Origin: JAWPMV01 sp039819665 | GTDB lineage: Bacteria > Bacteroidota > Bacteroidia > J057 | Direction of reading: 5' to 3' | Length of the DNA: 64,000 bases | NCBI GenBank assembly: GCA_039819665.1 | Contig: JBCBRM010000034.1 | Location: 33,091 to 97,090 of the forward strand | In this document: positions 8,381-18,228 of the stretch, piece by piece | Position numbering within the stretch: position 1 is the first letter of the stretch | How the letters are laid out: each line of letters begins with the position of its first letter | Program-made: the position numbers and the translations under genes | The notes under the pieces: model-generated | What the model saw: only the letters and a program-made list of their open reading frames with translations | Told to the model about the DNA's origin: nothing | Database searches by the model: none

Positions 8381-9367
8381 ATGAAAAATTCCCTCTTCGC
8401 AGTACTCTTCCTTTGTTCTTTTTTTCTACTACCAGCCCAAAACTCTGGCAATATCAATTATCAGAGCAATAACAACATTAGCCAAAGCATCCGACTTCCC
8501 GAGAATAACATAGGGAGCAATTTTGGGAATCGATATGAATTGATTGCAAAAAGCAAGGGATTGTATAATCTCAAAGCAGACCATTATGTAGCCATTTTCA
8601 ATATCGTCCAGATTGCCAAAGGAGCCGAGGAAGTCAATCAATTAATGGATAGCCGCATTGAGAAAGTCAGAAAACAGGTAAAGGCCCTGGCTGATGCCCG
8701 CCTGCACGTAGATATGCTTTCATTTGTTCCGGTATATGAATATGAGGTGGAAAAGAAAGTATTTAGCAAAAAGACCTACAATGAAATCCCCACTGGTTTC
8801 GAACTCAAAAAGAACCTACATATTGAATACCAGGACCCCGAAGTCCTCAATATGCTGATCAGTATTTGTGCTGGGGCTGAGATTTACGACATGGTGCGGG
8901 TGGATTATCTTTCTTTGGAAATGGAAAAAGCTCGTAAGGAACTACGCGCCAAGGCGAAGAAGGAGATACTAGATAAAATGAGTTTTCAGGCTGAACTTTT
9001 AGGCATAAAAATAGATACTCTTGAAAGGGAATTTACTGAAAACTTCCGTGTCATATATCCAGTCGAAGCCTATCGTTCCTACCAGGCTTTCTCCAGCCCC
9101 ACCCTTTACCTTACAAAGAATGTTCAGGTCAGCCATCAGGCTAAGTCGCGCACCTTATACTATCAGCCAATCATGGACAAAGAATTTGATTTCGTATTCA
9201 ATCCCATACTAGTAGAACCCAATATTCAAATCCTCTACGAATTGAAAGTCAAAGTTCATCGCTTGCCTAAAACTCCTCCGCAAGTCCGGGAAGTCATCAA
9301 AAAGGAAAGAGAATATTATCTACTCAATCCCAATGGAGAAATCAAGTCAGTACAGTTACAACCTTAG
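8381..9367 (+). CDS. Secreted SIMPL-like protein
   Basis: 328 residues from the ATG at 8381, which gives a clean signal peptide (hydrophobic 5-17, ending LLPAQ); the frame stays open further upstream into the opposite gene but without signal features. The mature region resembles the SIMPL (DUF541) layout: a beta strand, a long helix (about 85-105, EEVNQLMDSRIEKVRKQVKA), a variable-strand region, and a second helix pair with MEKARKELRAKAKKEI. SIMPL proteins are envelope proteins of poorly defined role. It is divergent from the 7279-8217 gene and probably shares a control region with it. Confidence 0.6.
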   Translation: MKNSLFAVLFLCSFFLLPAQNSGNINYQSNNNISQSIRLPENNIGSNFGNRYELIAKSKGLYNLKADHYVAIFNIVQIAKGAEEVNQLMDSRIEKVRKQVKALADARLHVDMLSFVPVYEYEVEKKVFSKKTYNEIPTGFELKKNLHIEYQDPEVLNMLISICAGAEIYDMVRVDYLSLEMEKARKELRAKAKKEILDKMSFQAELLGIKIDTLEREFTENFRVIYPVEAYRSYQAFSSPTLYLTKNVQVSHQAKSRTLYYQPIMDKEFDFVFNPILVEPNIQILYELKVKVHRLPKTPPQVREVIKKEREYYLLNPNGEIKSVQLQP

Positions 9368-9378
9368 TTGACAAAAAG

Positions 9379-9405
9379 GGGGCAAAAATTGCCCCTAAAT
9401 TTTTA
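9379..9405 (+). terminator. Likely terminator
   Basis: GGGGCAA (9379-9385) and TTGCCCC (9389-9395) form a perfect 7-bp stem with a three-base loop; AAATTTTT follows, so the T-run is slightly displaced. Confidence 0.65.
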
Positions 9406-9476
9406 TACATATATGTTAGAACCCCCTATCCGAAAATCCGTTCTTTAAGCATACAAACCTAAAAAGTCTATACATA

Positions 9477-10772
9477 ATGGAAACACAAATGGCGGCATAC
9501 GCCCAGGTATTATTATTTGCCATTCCCGTCCTCTATTTCTTCATCATCCTTGAGGGAATTTATTCGTGGAAAAAAGGAACCCAAACCTTTAGGAGCTTTG
9601 ACACAATCGCAGGTATCAGTGCTGGTATCACCAATAGTCTCAAAAGCGTTTTGGGACTTACCTTTTTTATCATCGGATATGATGTGCTTCTGGAACATTT
9701 GACCGTTGTAAAGCTGGAAATTAACTGGCTATTATATGTTGTCGCCTTTCTGGCATTGGATTTTGCCACGTATTGGAGTCATCGCCTTATGCATGAGGTA
9801 AATTTCTTTTGGAATAAGCATGTCGTCCATCATTCCAGTGAAGAATACAATCTCTCGGTCGCCCTTCGCCAACCTTTCTCCGAATTTGTAAGCATTTTTT
9901 TTCTGTTTATGTTCCCTGCAGCTCTGCTAGGTGTACCCAGTGAAGTAATCGCTGTATTGACTCCTTTGCATTTCCTATTGCAATTTTGGATTCATACCCC
10001 TCATATCGGAAAATTAGGAATCCTTGAGTACGTCCTTGTTACTCCTTCGCAGCATAGAGTTCATCATGCCCTTAATGACATTTATCTGGATAAAAACCTT
10101 GCAGGTGTTCTTTGTATCTGGGATCGTATGTTTGGGACCTTTCAGGAAGAATTGGAGGAGGAACCTCCGGTTTATGGGAGTAAAAGACAAGTCAATAGCT
10201 GGAATCCGTTCAAACTCAACTTCTCTCACCTCGGCCTGATGATAAAAGATGCCTGGCATTGTAAAAGTTATTGGGATAAACTTCGGATTTGGTTTATGCC
10301 AACAGGATGGAGACCCAAAGATGTAGTTGAAAAATTTCCAGTCAATTCAGTCGATCAATACAGCCTGGAAAAATATGATACAGATGTATTTAAGGGTTTG
10401 AAAATATGGGCCTGGTTTCAATGTATCATGGCAAATCTCATGTTGGTCCATTTGCTCTTATTTTATGCTGAAGTTGGCTTTCCCGGACTTCTCTTTTATG
10501 GGGCATTTATCTTCCTAGGGATATACAGCTATTCTAGCCTGATGGATTTAGAAAAAAGTTCCATATGGGCAGAAGCGATTCGTTTTCTTTTTGGGATGGG
10601 CGTTCTATTCTATTATGGAAGTTGGTTCCTCCTTCCCAAGCTCAACCTCTTTATGCTTATGTATCTTTCCATTTCATTATTGCTTCATATTCATTTTGTG
10701 GTAAAGGAAATTCCGATTTTGAAAGTTGTCAGACATTGGGGGAAAGGGATGCCGGGGGTCCACGCAAGATAA
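9477..10772 (+). CDS. Fatty acid hydroxylase superfamily membrane protein, AGMO-like
   Basis: 431 residues, strongly hydrophobic, with the three histidine clusters of the membrane di-iron hydroxylase/desaturase superfamily: SHRLMHE, HVVHHSSEEYN and HRVHHALND. The middle cluster followed by LSVALRQP is the form found in alkylglycerol monooxygenase (TMEM195/AGMO) proteins, and the extra C-terminal hydrophobic region beyond the catalytic part also fits. Such enzymes hydroxylate lipid substrates at the membrane. Lipid ether cleavage is a family-based guess; another hydroxylase specificity is possible. It stands alone between a terminator and a 156-base gap. Confidence 0.8.
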   Translation: METQMAAYAQVLLFAIPVLYFFIILEGIYSWKKGTQTFRSFDTIAGISAGITNSLKSVLGLTFFIIGYDVLLEHLTVVKLEINWLLYVVAFLALDFATYWSHRLMHEVNFFWNKHVVHHSSEEYNLSVALRQPFSEFVSIFFLFMFPAALLGVPSEVIAVLTPLHFLLQFWIHTPHIGKLGILEYVLVTPSQHRVHHALNDIYLDKNLAGVLCIWDRMFGTFQEELEEEPPVYGSKRQVNSWNPFKLNFSHLGLMIKDAWHCKSYWDKLRIWFMPTGWRPKDVVEKFPVNSVDQYSLEKYDTDVFKGLKIWAWFQCIMANLMLVHLLLFYAEVGFPGLLFYGAFIFLGIYSYSSLMDLEKSSIWAEAIRFLFGMGVLFYYGSWFLLPKLNLFMLMYLSISLLLHIHFVVKEIPILKVVRHWGKGMPGVHAR

Positions 10773-10928
10773 CAGGGATGTGTTGGAGTTTAATCAAACT
10801 TCTTACTTTTCCATTCCCTGCTCCTTTTTTTCACCTCTCTTTTTCTCCCCAAAATTTAATCCAGACATAATACTTCCTAAACAGATATGTACTTATCTTA
10901 TAGAAATAGTATTACACAAACAGGAATA

Positions 10929-11711
10929 ATGGGACAACTCGATTTTTCAAACGTATCAGAACAAGCCGCAAGCCGCATACTTAGATTTTTAAATCAGGCA
11001 TTCAGACCTCAGGATATCATAAATAAGCCTCTCATCAAGGAAGAAGGTGAAACAAAAGATTATGGTATTGGACCGGTAGTAGCAGGTAGAATCATCAGAC
11101 AAAGAAAGACTTTACCCGGCTGGAGATTCACCGAACTCTCACAACTAAATGGCATCAAAGGATTTGGGCAGGATAAATTTGAGGATTTACTTGACACTTT
11201 TTCTATTTCCTCTGCTGAGCATTTGCAGTATGTGATCCAAAGTACGCCTATTCTTTTCGAAAATTTTCCATTCACTTTCCACGCAATCACCTTTGAATCG
11301 GATAAAGAGTTTAAGGATGAGACAAAAGATGATACCAAACTGCGAAACCTGGTAGCTGCAAATATTGAACATTTGGCAACCAGAGAGAAAATTAGTGAGG
11401 GGGATATTCAGAAAGCCAAAGATCAAATTGGCAGTGCCTATATTGAGAAGTTGTATACTCCGTTTCTAGGAGCTTATGCCTGGGCTGTATGGTTTTATGG
11501 TTTCGACGCGGATAATTGGTTTGGCTTTGACCAGATGAGAATTCCACTAGAAGCTTACCTTTCTGAAAGCGATACAGATCCTGTTTTACATCTTTTCAAA
11601 GGATTTGATAATGGCCTGATAGTGAGGGGAATTAGTGTACTGGATTTGCCAGTTGTAGTCAACCCTGTAGAAAAAACGGTCTATCTTTGGACCGCCGAGC
11701 TTTTTGATTAA
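10929..11711 (+). CDS. Helix-hairpin-helix domain protein
   Basis: 260 residues from the ATG at 10929; an in-frame ATG at 10887 adds 14 unconvincing residues. The N-terminal third contains a helix-hairpin-helix-like element (GPVVAGRIIRQRKTL...LSQLNGIKGFGQDKFEDLL, about 45-90), a fold often used for non-specific DNA or protein binding. The rest (strands and a Trp/Phe-rich segment GAYAWAVWFYGFDADNWFGF) is unfamiliar. No signal peptide. The start of the next gene is 24 bases away, so the two may be co-transcribed. Function unknown. Confidence 0.65.
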   Translation: MGQLDFSNVSEQAASRILRFLNQAFRPQDIINKPLIKEEGETKDYGIGPVVAGRIIRQRKTLPGWRFTELSQLNGIKGFGQDKFEDLLDTFSISSAEHLQYVIQSTPILFENFPFTFHAITFESDKEFKDETKDDTKLRNLVAANIEHLATREKISEGDIQKAKDQIGSAYIEKLYTPFLGAYAWAVWFYGFDADNWFGFDQMRIPLEAYLSESDTDPVLHLFKGFDNGLIVRGISVLDLPVVVNPVEKTVYLWTAELFD

Positions 11712-11735
11712 GGCTTTTTTGTCCGATATTTAAGT

Positions 11736-12839
11736 ATGGAGAAGCTAATGATCCTCCTGCTTCTCATCTGCATGATGGGCTGTGGGGAGGAAAGTAGTAT
11801 GAGGTCTCCAAAACCCAAACAAGACCTCCGGATCAATGAGATCCAGGTGATCGGCAGCCACAATAGCTACAAAAATGCTATTGAGCCGGCACTTATGAAA
11901 ATTCTGATGAAAGAGGATTCGGCCACTTTCTTCGCCCTCAATTATTCCCATGTGAAACTTGAGAGGCAATTGGATTTAGGCCTACGAAAACTCGAGTTGG
12001 ATATTGTACACGATCCTGAAGGAGGACGTTTTGCTACGCCTTTAGGTCTTTCAATCCTTAGAGAACAAGGCATTGAGCCTCAGAGCTATGATCCTGATAG
12101 CCTGATGTATGAACCAGGATTTAAAGTTCTGCATGTTCAGGATTTGGATTTTCGGTCCAATTGCCTTCGATTAAAAGATTGTCTACAGGAGATAAAAACC
12201 TGGTCTGATTCGCATTCAGATCACGTGCCCATAGCCATATCTTTCAATGCAAAATCCGCCATAATTGATCGTCCGGGTTTTGTGAGGCCTTTAGCTTTTA
12301 GTTCCGCAGTTTTTGATTCCCTGGATGCTGAGATCAAAAGTGTCATACATGAAGACCGTATCATCAAACCGGACGATATCCGGGGAGGATATGCTACTTT
12401 GGAAGAGGCTGCCCTTGCAGGGAATTGGCCAAAACTCGAAGAAAGTCGGGGTAAATTTCTCTTTGTCCTGGATGAGGGACCTGAAAAGCGGGCGGCTTAT
12501 TTAAAGGATCATCCCAACTTATTAGGAAGAGTTATGTTTATAGATGCAGATCCTGGTGATCCTGCAGCTGCATTCATTATTTTCAATAATCCTGTCAAGC
12601 ATTTGGATTCAATCCAGTCTTTGGTAAAAATGGGATACATGGTTCGCACCCGGGCTGATGCTAATACACTGGAAGCCAGGGTTGGTGATTTGGCGAGATT
12701 ACAGGCTGCTTTAAAATCAGGGGCTCAGTTTATTTCGACCGATTACTATTTAGACGAAAATCCATTTGGCACCCGATACAAAGCAGAGCTTCCTAATAAG
12801 CAGAATTGGATTTTGAATCCGGTTTTATATGCAAAGTAG
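11736..12839 (+). CDS. Ca2+-dependent PI-PLC-like lipoprotein
   Basis: 367 residues with a short lipoprotein signal (LLLICMMGC). The body matches the calcium-dependent phosphoinositide phospholipase C-like (PLC-like phosphodiesterase, TIM barrel) group: IGSHNSYK with the catalytic His near the N-terminus, LRKLELDIVHDPEGG with the metal-ligand Glu and Asp, LHVQDLDFRSNC, and the C-terminal RTRADANT plus ISTDYY. It probably cleaves a phosphodiester or phospholipid headgroup outside the cytoplasm. The natural substrate is unknown. It faces trkH tail to tail with a 100-base gap that lacks a clear terminator. Confidence 0.8.
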   Translation: MEKLMILLLLICMMGCGEESSMRSPKPKQDLRINEIQVIGSHNSYKNAIEPALMKILMKEDSATFFALNYSHVKLERQLDLGLRKLELDIVHDPEGGRFATPLGLSILREQGIEPQSYDPDSLMYEPGFKVLHVQDLDFRSNCLRLKDCLQEIKTWSDSHSDHVPIAISFNAKSAIIDRPGFVRPLAFSSAVFDSLDAEIKSVIHEDRIIKPDDIRGGYATLEEAALAGNWPKLEESRGKFLFVLDEGPEKRAAYLKDHPNLLGRVMFIDADPGDPAAAFIIFNNPVKHLDSIQSLVKMGYMVRTRADANTLEARVGDLARLQAALKSGAQFISTDYYLDENPFGTRYKAELPNKQNWILNPVLYAK

Positions 12840-12939
12840 GGCCCCTTCTTGGCCCCCTCCACGCATTCCAGGCCTCCCCTTTCTTAATAAGATGAGGGAA
12901 TCTGGGCTTGAGGCGGAGGGCTCAGTGGATTCGAAGAGC

Positions 12940-14436
12940 TTATTTCTCATACCAAAAGAATGGAGAGAATAGCATCAATACCGTAAATAGCTCCAGCCTC
13001 CCCAAAAGCATGAGAAAGGATAAAAACCATTTGCCAAAATCAGGGATGGCAGCAAAGTTCTGCGAATTGCTGGGACCAACTTCACCTAGGCCAGGCCCAA
13101 TATTTCCCAAGGTAGCAGCGACAGAGCCCAAAATGGTATCAAAATCATCTATCATAGTAGCCATGATGAAACAACCCACAATATAAATCCCTAAAAAAAT
13201 GATGAAGAATACCACCATCTTAGAAACGATATCCTGCTGTACACCTTTACCATTAAATCGAACGGGCAAAATGGCTTTAGGATGGATTTGTCGTTTGAGC
13301 TCCAGATAGGCATTTTTAATGACCACTATAGAACGCACCATTTTCACTCCTCCACTGGTCGAACCCGCACAGGCTCCCGTAAACATTAATACAAAAAAGG
13401 TGATGAGCAGAAAGGGCCCCCAAGAGGTATAATCTGCTGTTCCAAAACCCGTTGTTGTCATAATCGCCACTACTTGAAAGGCAGCATCTCTAAAGCTTTT
13501 TTCCCCCGGCTCTCCATTTCGGAAATAAATAATTAAACTGGCGATAAGGGTGATAATCAGAACCGCAAATAAGTACACCCGAAATTCCTCGTTCTTCCAA
13601 AGTTTTAGCGGCTTTCCCCTAAGTGCAAAATAAGTGAGCGAAAAATTAATCCCCGCCAAAAACATGAATATGATAACAATATATTGACTATAAGCTCCAA
13701 AGGCTCCCAAGCTTGCTTGTTTAGTAGAAAATCCGCCTGTTGACAGGGTAGCCATCGCGTGGCATATCGCATCGAAAAAATTCATTTCCCCCAGCATCAA
13801 CAAAATCGTTTCAAGTATCGTCAGGCCAAAATACACCAGCCATAATCTTTTTGCGGTTTCCTTTACTCGAGGAGTCAATTTGTCAGGTGTAGGCCCGGGA
13901 ACCTCGGCCGCGTAAAGCTGCATTCCCCCAATTCCTAATAAAGGCAGGATAGCAATCGTCAAAACAATAATCCCCATGCCTCCGATCCAGTGGGTCATCG
14001 CCCGCCAGAAATGCAAACCCTTTGGGAGTGCTTCAATTTGATCCGCCAATATGCTTGCACCTGTCGTTGTAAAGCCCGACATGGTCTCAAAAAATGCATC
14101 TGTAAAGCTCGGAATAGCACCACTGGCAACATAAGGAATCGCACCTATGAAAGACATTACCAGCCATCCCAGGGTAACAATTACATATCCATCTCGCTTT
14201 TTTACTTCCTGTTTACCAATAAAGCGGTTGCTGATGAGCCAAATCCCTGCTCCAAACAATAAGCTCAGTAAGCCTGAATACAAAATCGCGGTGGGGGTAT
14301 TGTGATGGATGGGATGAGTATTGGCATCCATCGGTGCATCATAATAATAGGAAAATGGCAAGGATAAAAGGATCGCAAAGCCGCTGATTGCAATCAACAT
14401 TCCCAGCACATTTACAATCGACTTCCAGTGGAACAT
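12940..14436 (-). CDS. trkH: TrkH-type potassium uptake channel subunit
   Basis: 498 residues, full length, with eight or more membrane helices and four pore loops carrying the selectivity-filter glycine motifs in order: TTTGAS, STGGFS, TTTGFGT and STSGG. TrkH forms the K+-conducting dimer in the inner membrane and is gated by the cytoplasmic nucleotide-binding subunit TrkA. TrkA is not next to it here, so it must be encoded elsewhere. The start MFHWKS is preceded by 282 bases of non-coding DNA shared with the divergent T9SS gene. Confidence 0.93.
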   Translation of the reverse strand: MFHWKSIVNVLGMLIAISGFAILLSLPFSYYYDAPMDANTHPIHHNTPTAILYSGLLSLLFGAGIWLISNRFIGKQEVKKRDGYVIVTLGWLVMSFIGAIPYVASGAIPSFTDAFFETMSGFTTTGASILADQIEALPKGLHFWRAMTHWIGGMGIIVLTIAILPLLGIGGMQLYAAEVPGPTPDKLTPRVKETAKRLWLVYFGLTILETILLMLGEMNFFDAICHAMATLSTGGFSTKQASLGAFGAYSQYIVIIFMFLAGINFSLTYFALRGKPLKLWKNEEFRVYLFAVLIITLIASLIIYFRNGEPGEKSFRDAAFQVVAIMTTTGFGTADYTSWGPFLLITFFVLMFTGACAGSTSGGVKMVRSIVVIKNAYLELKRQIHPKAILPVRFNGKGVQQDIVSKMVVFFIIFLGIYIVGCFIMATMIDDFDTILGSVAATLGNIGPGLGEVGPSNSQNFAAIPDFGKWFLSFLMLLGRLELFTVLMLFSPFFWYEK

Positions 14437-14718
14437 AGCGGGAAGAATCTGTTAAAATGTTCTCAGGTTATGACTAGTAAATTTTATGGATGTGCAAGTT
14501 TGTGAGGAATATTTTGAAATCAAAATCACACTTTGCCCGAAGATGATACAACTAAAAAGAAAAGGAATCAACTGATTACTAAGCGAATAAGGGGCAAATT
14601 TCATAAGAAAATATTATTCACTTAACCTATAATGTGTCCTTAAGCCATAATTTGGTGTCTAAGAAATAAAGCGCCCGAAATAAACATTAGAAACACTCGA
14701 ACCTAGCATTACAACATT

Positions 14719-17700
14719 ATGAAAAGCCTTTGGATCCTACTGCCAAGCTTTATCATTCCCCTACTATGTTCCGCACAACTATCTATGCCGGGAACAAATC
14801 TAAATTTTGATTTTACTGGCTATGATGGTTCCGGGTTTGGAAATCCTCCAACTGCCGGCCAGCTTAACTCTACTGCCTGGCTTTTGTCAGAGACGACTGA
14901 TCTTGCCGAAGGACAGACGACCGGAGGCGAAACAGCCGCTGGATTCTATGCCCTGGATAATGGGGGAGATGCCAGTCTCTGGTTTCAACCTACAGGGGGG
15001 TATATGAACCCAGGTACGATTACCCTTGTCATTCAAAACAATACTGTCGGGGCAATTACTGATTTAAATATCACCTATGACATCCTGGTATTGAATGATC
15101 AGCCTAGAGCTAATAGTTTCAATTTCTCTTTCTCGGAGGACAATGTGGTTTTCACTCCACAGCCGGCCCTTGATTTTACTTCAACAGAGGCAGCAGATGT
15201 CAATCCTCAGATAATTGTCCACCCTAAGGGGATTTCCCTAACAGGCCTGAATATCCCCCTAGGGACCAATTTTGCCCTTCAATGGCAAACGGCTGATGTT
15301 TCCGGTGCAGGAGCAAGAGACGAATTCGGACTGGATAATATCAATATAGACACAGGTCCCATCATTACCGCGAGCGAGTTAAGGTTTATGAACCTTCCTG
15401 CTTCTTTTGTAGCGGGCCAGACCTATGAGCTTCAAGTTTGCGCCACTGATGCAGCGGGAAATGTATCCGTTGGAAATACAGATGCCATAAGTCTTTCTGA
15501 AGTTACCGTAACTGGTGCGACCATTCAGGATGGGATACAGGGAGCAGGTTGTAAAACATTTATCGTTACGCCTACTGCCACTGGCCCGGTTGAACTTCGT
15601 GCATCTAATACGGTAGTTCCGGATGAATTGAGTGGAAATATTCCGGTATCGCCCGGTTCAGTTTTCATTTCAGAATACATAGAGGGTAGTGGGACCAATA
15701 GGTGTATTGAAATCTACAATGCCTCAGGTGCAGCTATAAACCTGGGTACTGGAGGATACGAACTTGTTATCTATGACAATGGAGCAACAACCCCCAATCC
15801 CACAGACATCTATCCACTTACCGGGATTTTGGCTGTGGGAGATGTATTTGTAGTATGTAACGAGCAGGCTGGACCAGATTTTCTAGCTCAGGCAGATCAA
15901 ACCGAACCTGAAGGAGATTTTGTTTTCACCGGAGATGATGCCATTGAGTTGAGAAATAGTAGTGGCACCCTGGATTTTATCGGAAGACTGGGAGAAGACC
16001 CGGGGACAGAATGGGCTGGAGGGGGCTGTGGTACAAATAATGAAACGCTTATTCGCAATACTGGCATAAACTTCGGTGATACCAATACGAGTGATGCCTT
16101 TGATCCCTCGGCTGAATGGTCTTGTGAAGTAAAAAATACCTGGGCCTATTTGGGTTATCATAATTTGACAATTACAGCTACTGAATTGCGTATCCGTCGT
16201 TTGGAAGCTGATTCAACCTCATGTGTTTCAGAAGCTGATTATTTCGCGTTAGAAGTTTGTGCATTTGATGCCGTAAATGGGTTTAATGACCCTGCCTTTG
16301 CACCAGCCATAAATCTCTCTTCTAGTGGAATAGGTCCCTGGGAGATAGCAGGCTTAAATGGAGGAACTAGTAAAAACGTGGACGAAAACGGATGTGCAGT
16401 ATTTTACTTTCGAAATTTCAGTTCGGAAACTTTTACGATTACAGCTTCAGCAACTGGAGTAAACAATGTAAACACTAATGCAATTACGGTTGGGATGACT
16501 TGTACAGATGCCAGAGTACTACAAACCGTTATCAATCCTTGTGGCAATGAGACCCAAAATGAATTTTTGAGCGTGTTGAATGGGGATTCTCCTCTTGATC
16601 TGGCAGATATGACACTTGCCTCGGTAGACCATCTTTCCGGAGCACCTCAACCTAACTATAACTATACTTTCAACAGCACTGGAACCGCAACCGCAGATAA
16701 TCCTGCTCCTTGTAATACCACAGATAATGTTTGTCTCCAATGGCTTAATGTTAATGATGCCAATCAACGGCAAATGATGATCAATTTAAGAGATGAACTC
16801 AATACCATCGCAGGTTGTAATATTTTTGAGATTCCAGATCAAACAGGAGGAACTTTTGGAGAAATTCCTGCAGGTGCACGTATGATGGTATTTTTAGGTG
16901 CCGGGGGAAATGGAACCCTGGGAAGCGAAGGTTTTGATGATGCGACCAATAACCTGGATTTTGCATCCTTTTGTGCTTTGGGTATTCAGCCCGTTTATAT
17001 AGTAGTAAGTACTGCTAAAACCGGCTTTGGTGGCTATTATAGTAATACCGATGCCAGAACTGTAAGAATGATCATCAACGGATCCACCTATGATGTACAG
17101 GGAACTGATCCTTCGGGTACAAGTGAAGCAGAAGTCATCAATACCTTTGGAGAATACCAATCTGGCCAAACCTGTGTTCCACCTATTGCCTTCAACTCTA
17201 CTCCTCTCCCTCTGAGCTGGGTAGATTTTCGACTAAAGAAGAATAATAATCAGGTTCTTTTAAACTGGGAAACAGCAAATGAATCCAATACCCATTTTTT
17301 CAGCGTGGAAAGGAAGCTTGAAACTTCGGAGCAATTTGAAGAATTGGGAATTGTAGCTGCAAGTGGAAACAATCAGGGAGTAGCTTCCTATGAATTTATT
17401 GATACTAGAGCTCAGATTGGACGAAGCACTTATAGAATTCGGCTTACAGATCTGGATGGAAGCATCGATTATTCAGATAGTCGGGAGTTGTTGATTGAGG
17501 CAGATTTCACAGCAAATGGATTTAGGCTTTATCCTCAACCGGCATCTGATGTTGTAAACATAAGTTGGCAAGCAGAAGAAAGATCAAGCACCTATGTGAG
17601 CGTTTTTGATTTGCAGGGGAAAGAAGTGCTGAAGGCTCGACTAGATTCAGATATGGGAACAAATAATAGAGAGCTTGACATTAGCGAATTGGCCGGGGGA

Positions 17701-17769
17701 TATTATTTGCTAAAGCTCATATTAAATGGCCAGAGTTTAGGAATAAAGAAACTCTTAAAAGAAGAATAA
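14719..17769 (+). CDS. Large T9SS-exported protein with lamin-tail domain
   Basis: 1016 residues. Signal peptide (ends LLCSAQ), an N-terminal beta-rich region (about 20-210), an immunoglobulin-like stretch, a lamin-tail (LTD) domain at about 315-450 (VFISEYIEGSGTNRCIEIYNA ... DDAIELRN), further beta domains with paired Cys, a fibronectin-like segment (PLSWVDFRL...VLLNWETANESNTHFF), and a type A T9SS sorting domain at the end (FRLYPQPASDVVNISW...YYLLKL..). It should be exported by the type IX system and attached to or released from the cell surface. LTD proteins of this kind often accompany nucleases or adhesins; no catalytic domain is seen. Confidence 0.85.
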   Translation: MKSLWILLPSFIIPLLCSAQLSMPGTNLNFDFTGYDGSGFGNPPTAGQLNSTAWLLSETTDLAEGQTTGGETAAGFYALDNGGDASLWFQPTGGYMNPGTITLVIQNNTVGAITDLNITYDILVLNDQPRANSFNFSFSEDNVVFTPQPALDFTSTEAADVNPQIIVHPKGISLTGLNIPLGTNFALQWQTADVSGAGARDEFGLDNINIDTGPIITASELRFMNLPASFVAGQTYELQVCATDAAGNVSVGNTDAISLSEVTVTGATIQDGIQGAGCKTFIVTPTATGPVELRASNTVVPDELSGNIPVSPGSVFISEYIEGSGTNRCIEIYNASGAAINLGTGGYELVIYDNGATTPNPTDIYPLTGILAVGDVFVVCNEQAGPDFLAQADQTEPEGDFVFTGDDAIELRNSSGTLDFIGRLGEDPGTEWAGGGCGTNNETLIRNTGINFGDTNTSDAFDPSAEWSCEVKNTWAYLGYHNLTITATELRIRRLEADSTSCVSEADYFALEVCAFDAVNGFNDPAFAPAINLSSSGIGPWEIAGLNGGTSKNVDENGCAVFYFRNFSSETFTITASATGVNNVNTNAITVGMTCTDARVLQTVINPCGNETQNEFLSVLNGDSPLDLADMTLASVDHLSGAPQPNYNYTFNSTGTATADNPAPCNTTDNVCLQWLNVNDANQRQMMINLRDELNTIAGCNIFEIPDQTGGTFGEIPAGARMMVFLGAGGNGTLGSEGFDDATNNLDFASFCALGIQPVYIVVSTAKTGFGGYYSNTDARTVRMIINGSTYDVQGTDPSGTSEAEVINTFGEYQSGQTCVPPIAFNSTPLPLSWVDFRLKKNNNQVLLNWETANESNTHFFSVERKLETSEQFEELGIVAASGNNQGVASYEFIDTRAQIGRSTYRIRLTDLDGSIDYSDSRELLIEADFTANGFRLYPQPASDVVNISWQAEERSSTYVSVFDLQGKEVLKARLDSDMGTNNRELDISELAGGYYLLKLILNGQSLGIKKLLKEE

Positions 17770-17857
17770 TTGGCTTAGCTTCGCCCTTAATAATCTCATA
17801 AATTCCGGGATTATATTACCTCTTTCTGTGCATAAAATAAATTGTAAGTTTGTACTA

Positions 17858-18017
17858 CATTGACGAAATTATGAAAAGAGGTATTTCTTTGTAAACACAC
17901 AATACATTTCGCAGCACAACGTTTATTTTTCTACAAGCACAAACCCAAACAAAGCATATCAGTCTTACCGTCCTGTTATGCTGCGATAGCCTTCCTTCGG
18001 AAGGCTATTTGCGTTTT
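17858..18017 (+). ncRNA. Candidate small RNA
   Basis: A TAAGTTTG box (17845-17852) matching the -7 consensus is followed about 130 bases later by a perfect 10-bp stem, ATAGCCTTCC (17986-17995) with GGAAGGCTAT (17999-18008), and TTTGCGTTTTT. This gives a transcript of about 160 bases with one seven-codon frame (17871-17894). I do not recognise a known RNA family. The -33 element is weak. Confidence 0.35.
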
Positions 18018-18147
18018 TGGGAAATCGTGTTCTGCCTGAATTCTGGAAAAAACGTGTTGGCGTACGGGTGTGGCGGTGTTGCGGAGCTGGACTAAACATT
18101 ACACCTGAATCGAAAAACCTATTTCTTTACCCAGACGCGCTGGCCCT

Positions 18148-18228
18148 GCAGAGCCCATCGGGAGCCGGGGCGGCATGTGCGGCCGGCTTTGGGCTCTGCG
18201 ATTTTGCGCCACTTTTCTAAAAAGTGGC
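18148..18228. repeat. Two adjacent strong palindromes, GC-rich
   Basis: GCAGAGCCC (18148-18156) pairs with GGGCTCTGC (18191-18199), with nested AGCCGG/CCGGCT (18163-18168, 18183-18188). Nine bases later GCCACTTTT (18208-18216) pairs with AAAAGTGGC (18220-18228). A third inverted repeat, GAAGCAATGCC/GGCATCGCTTC, spans 18307-18364. The clustering looks like a small mobile or REP-like element or a structured RNA. Confidence 0.5.
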
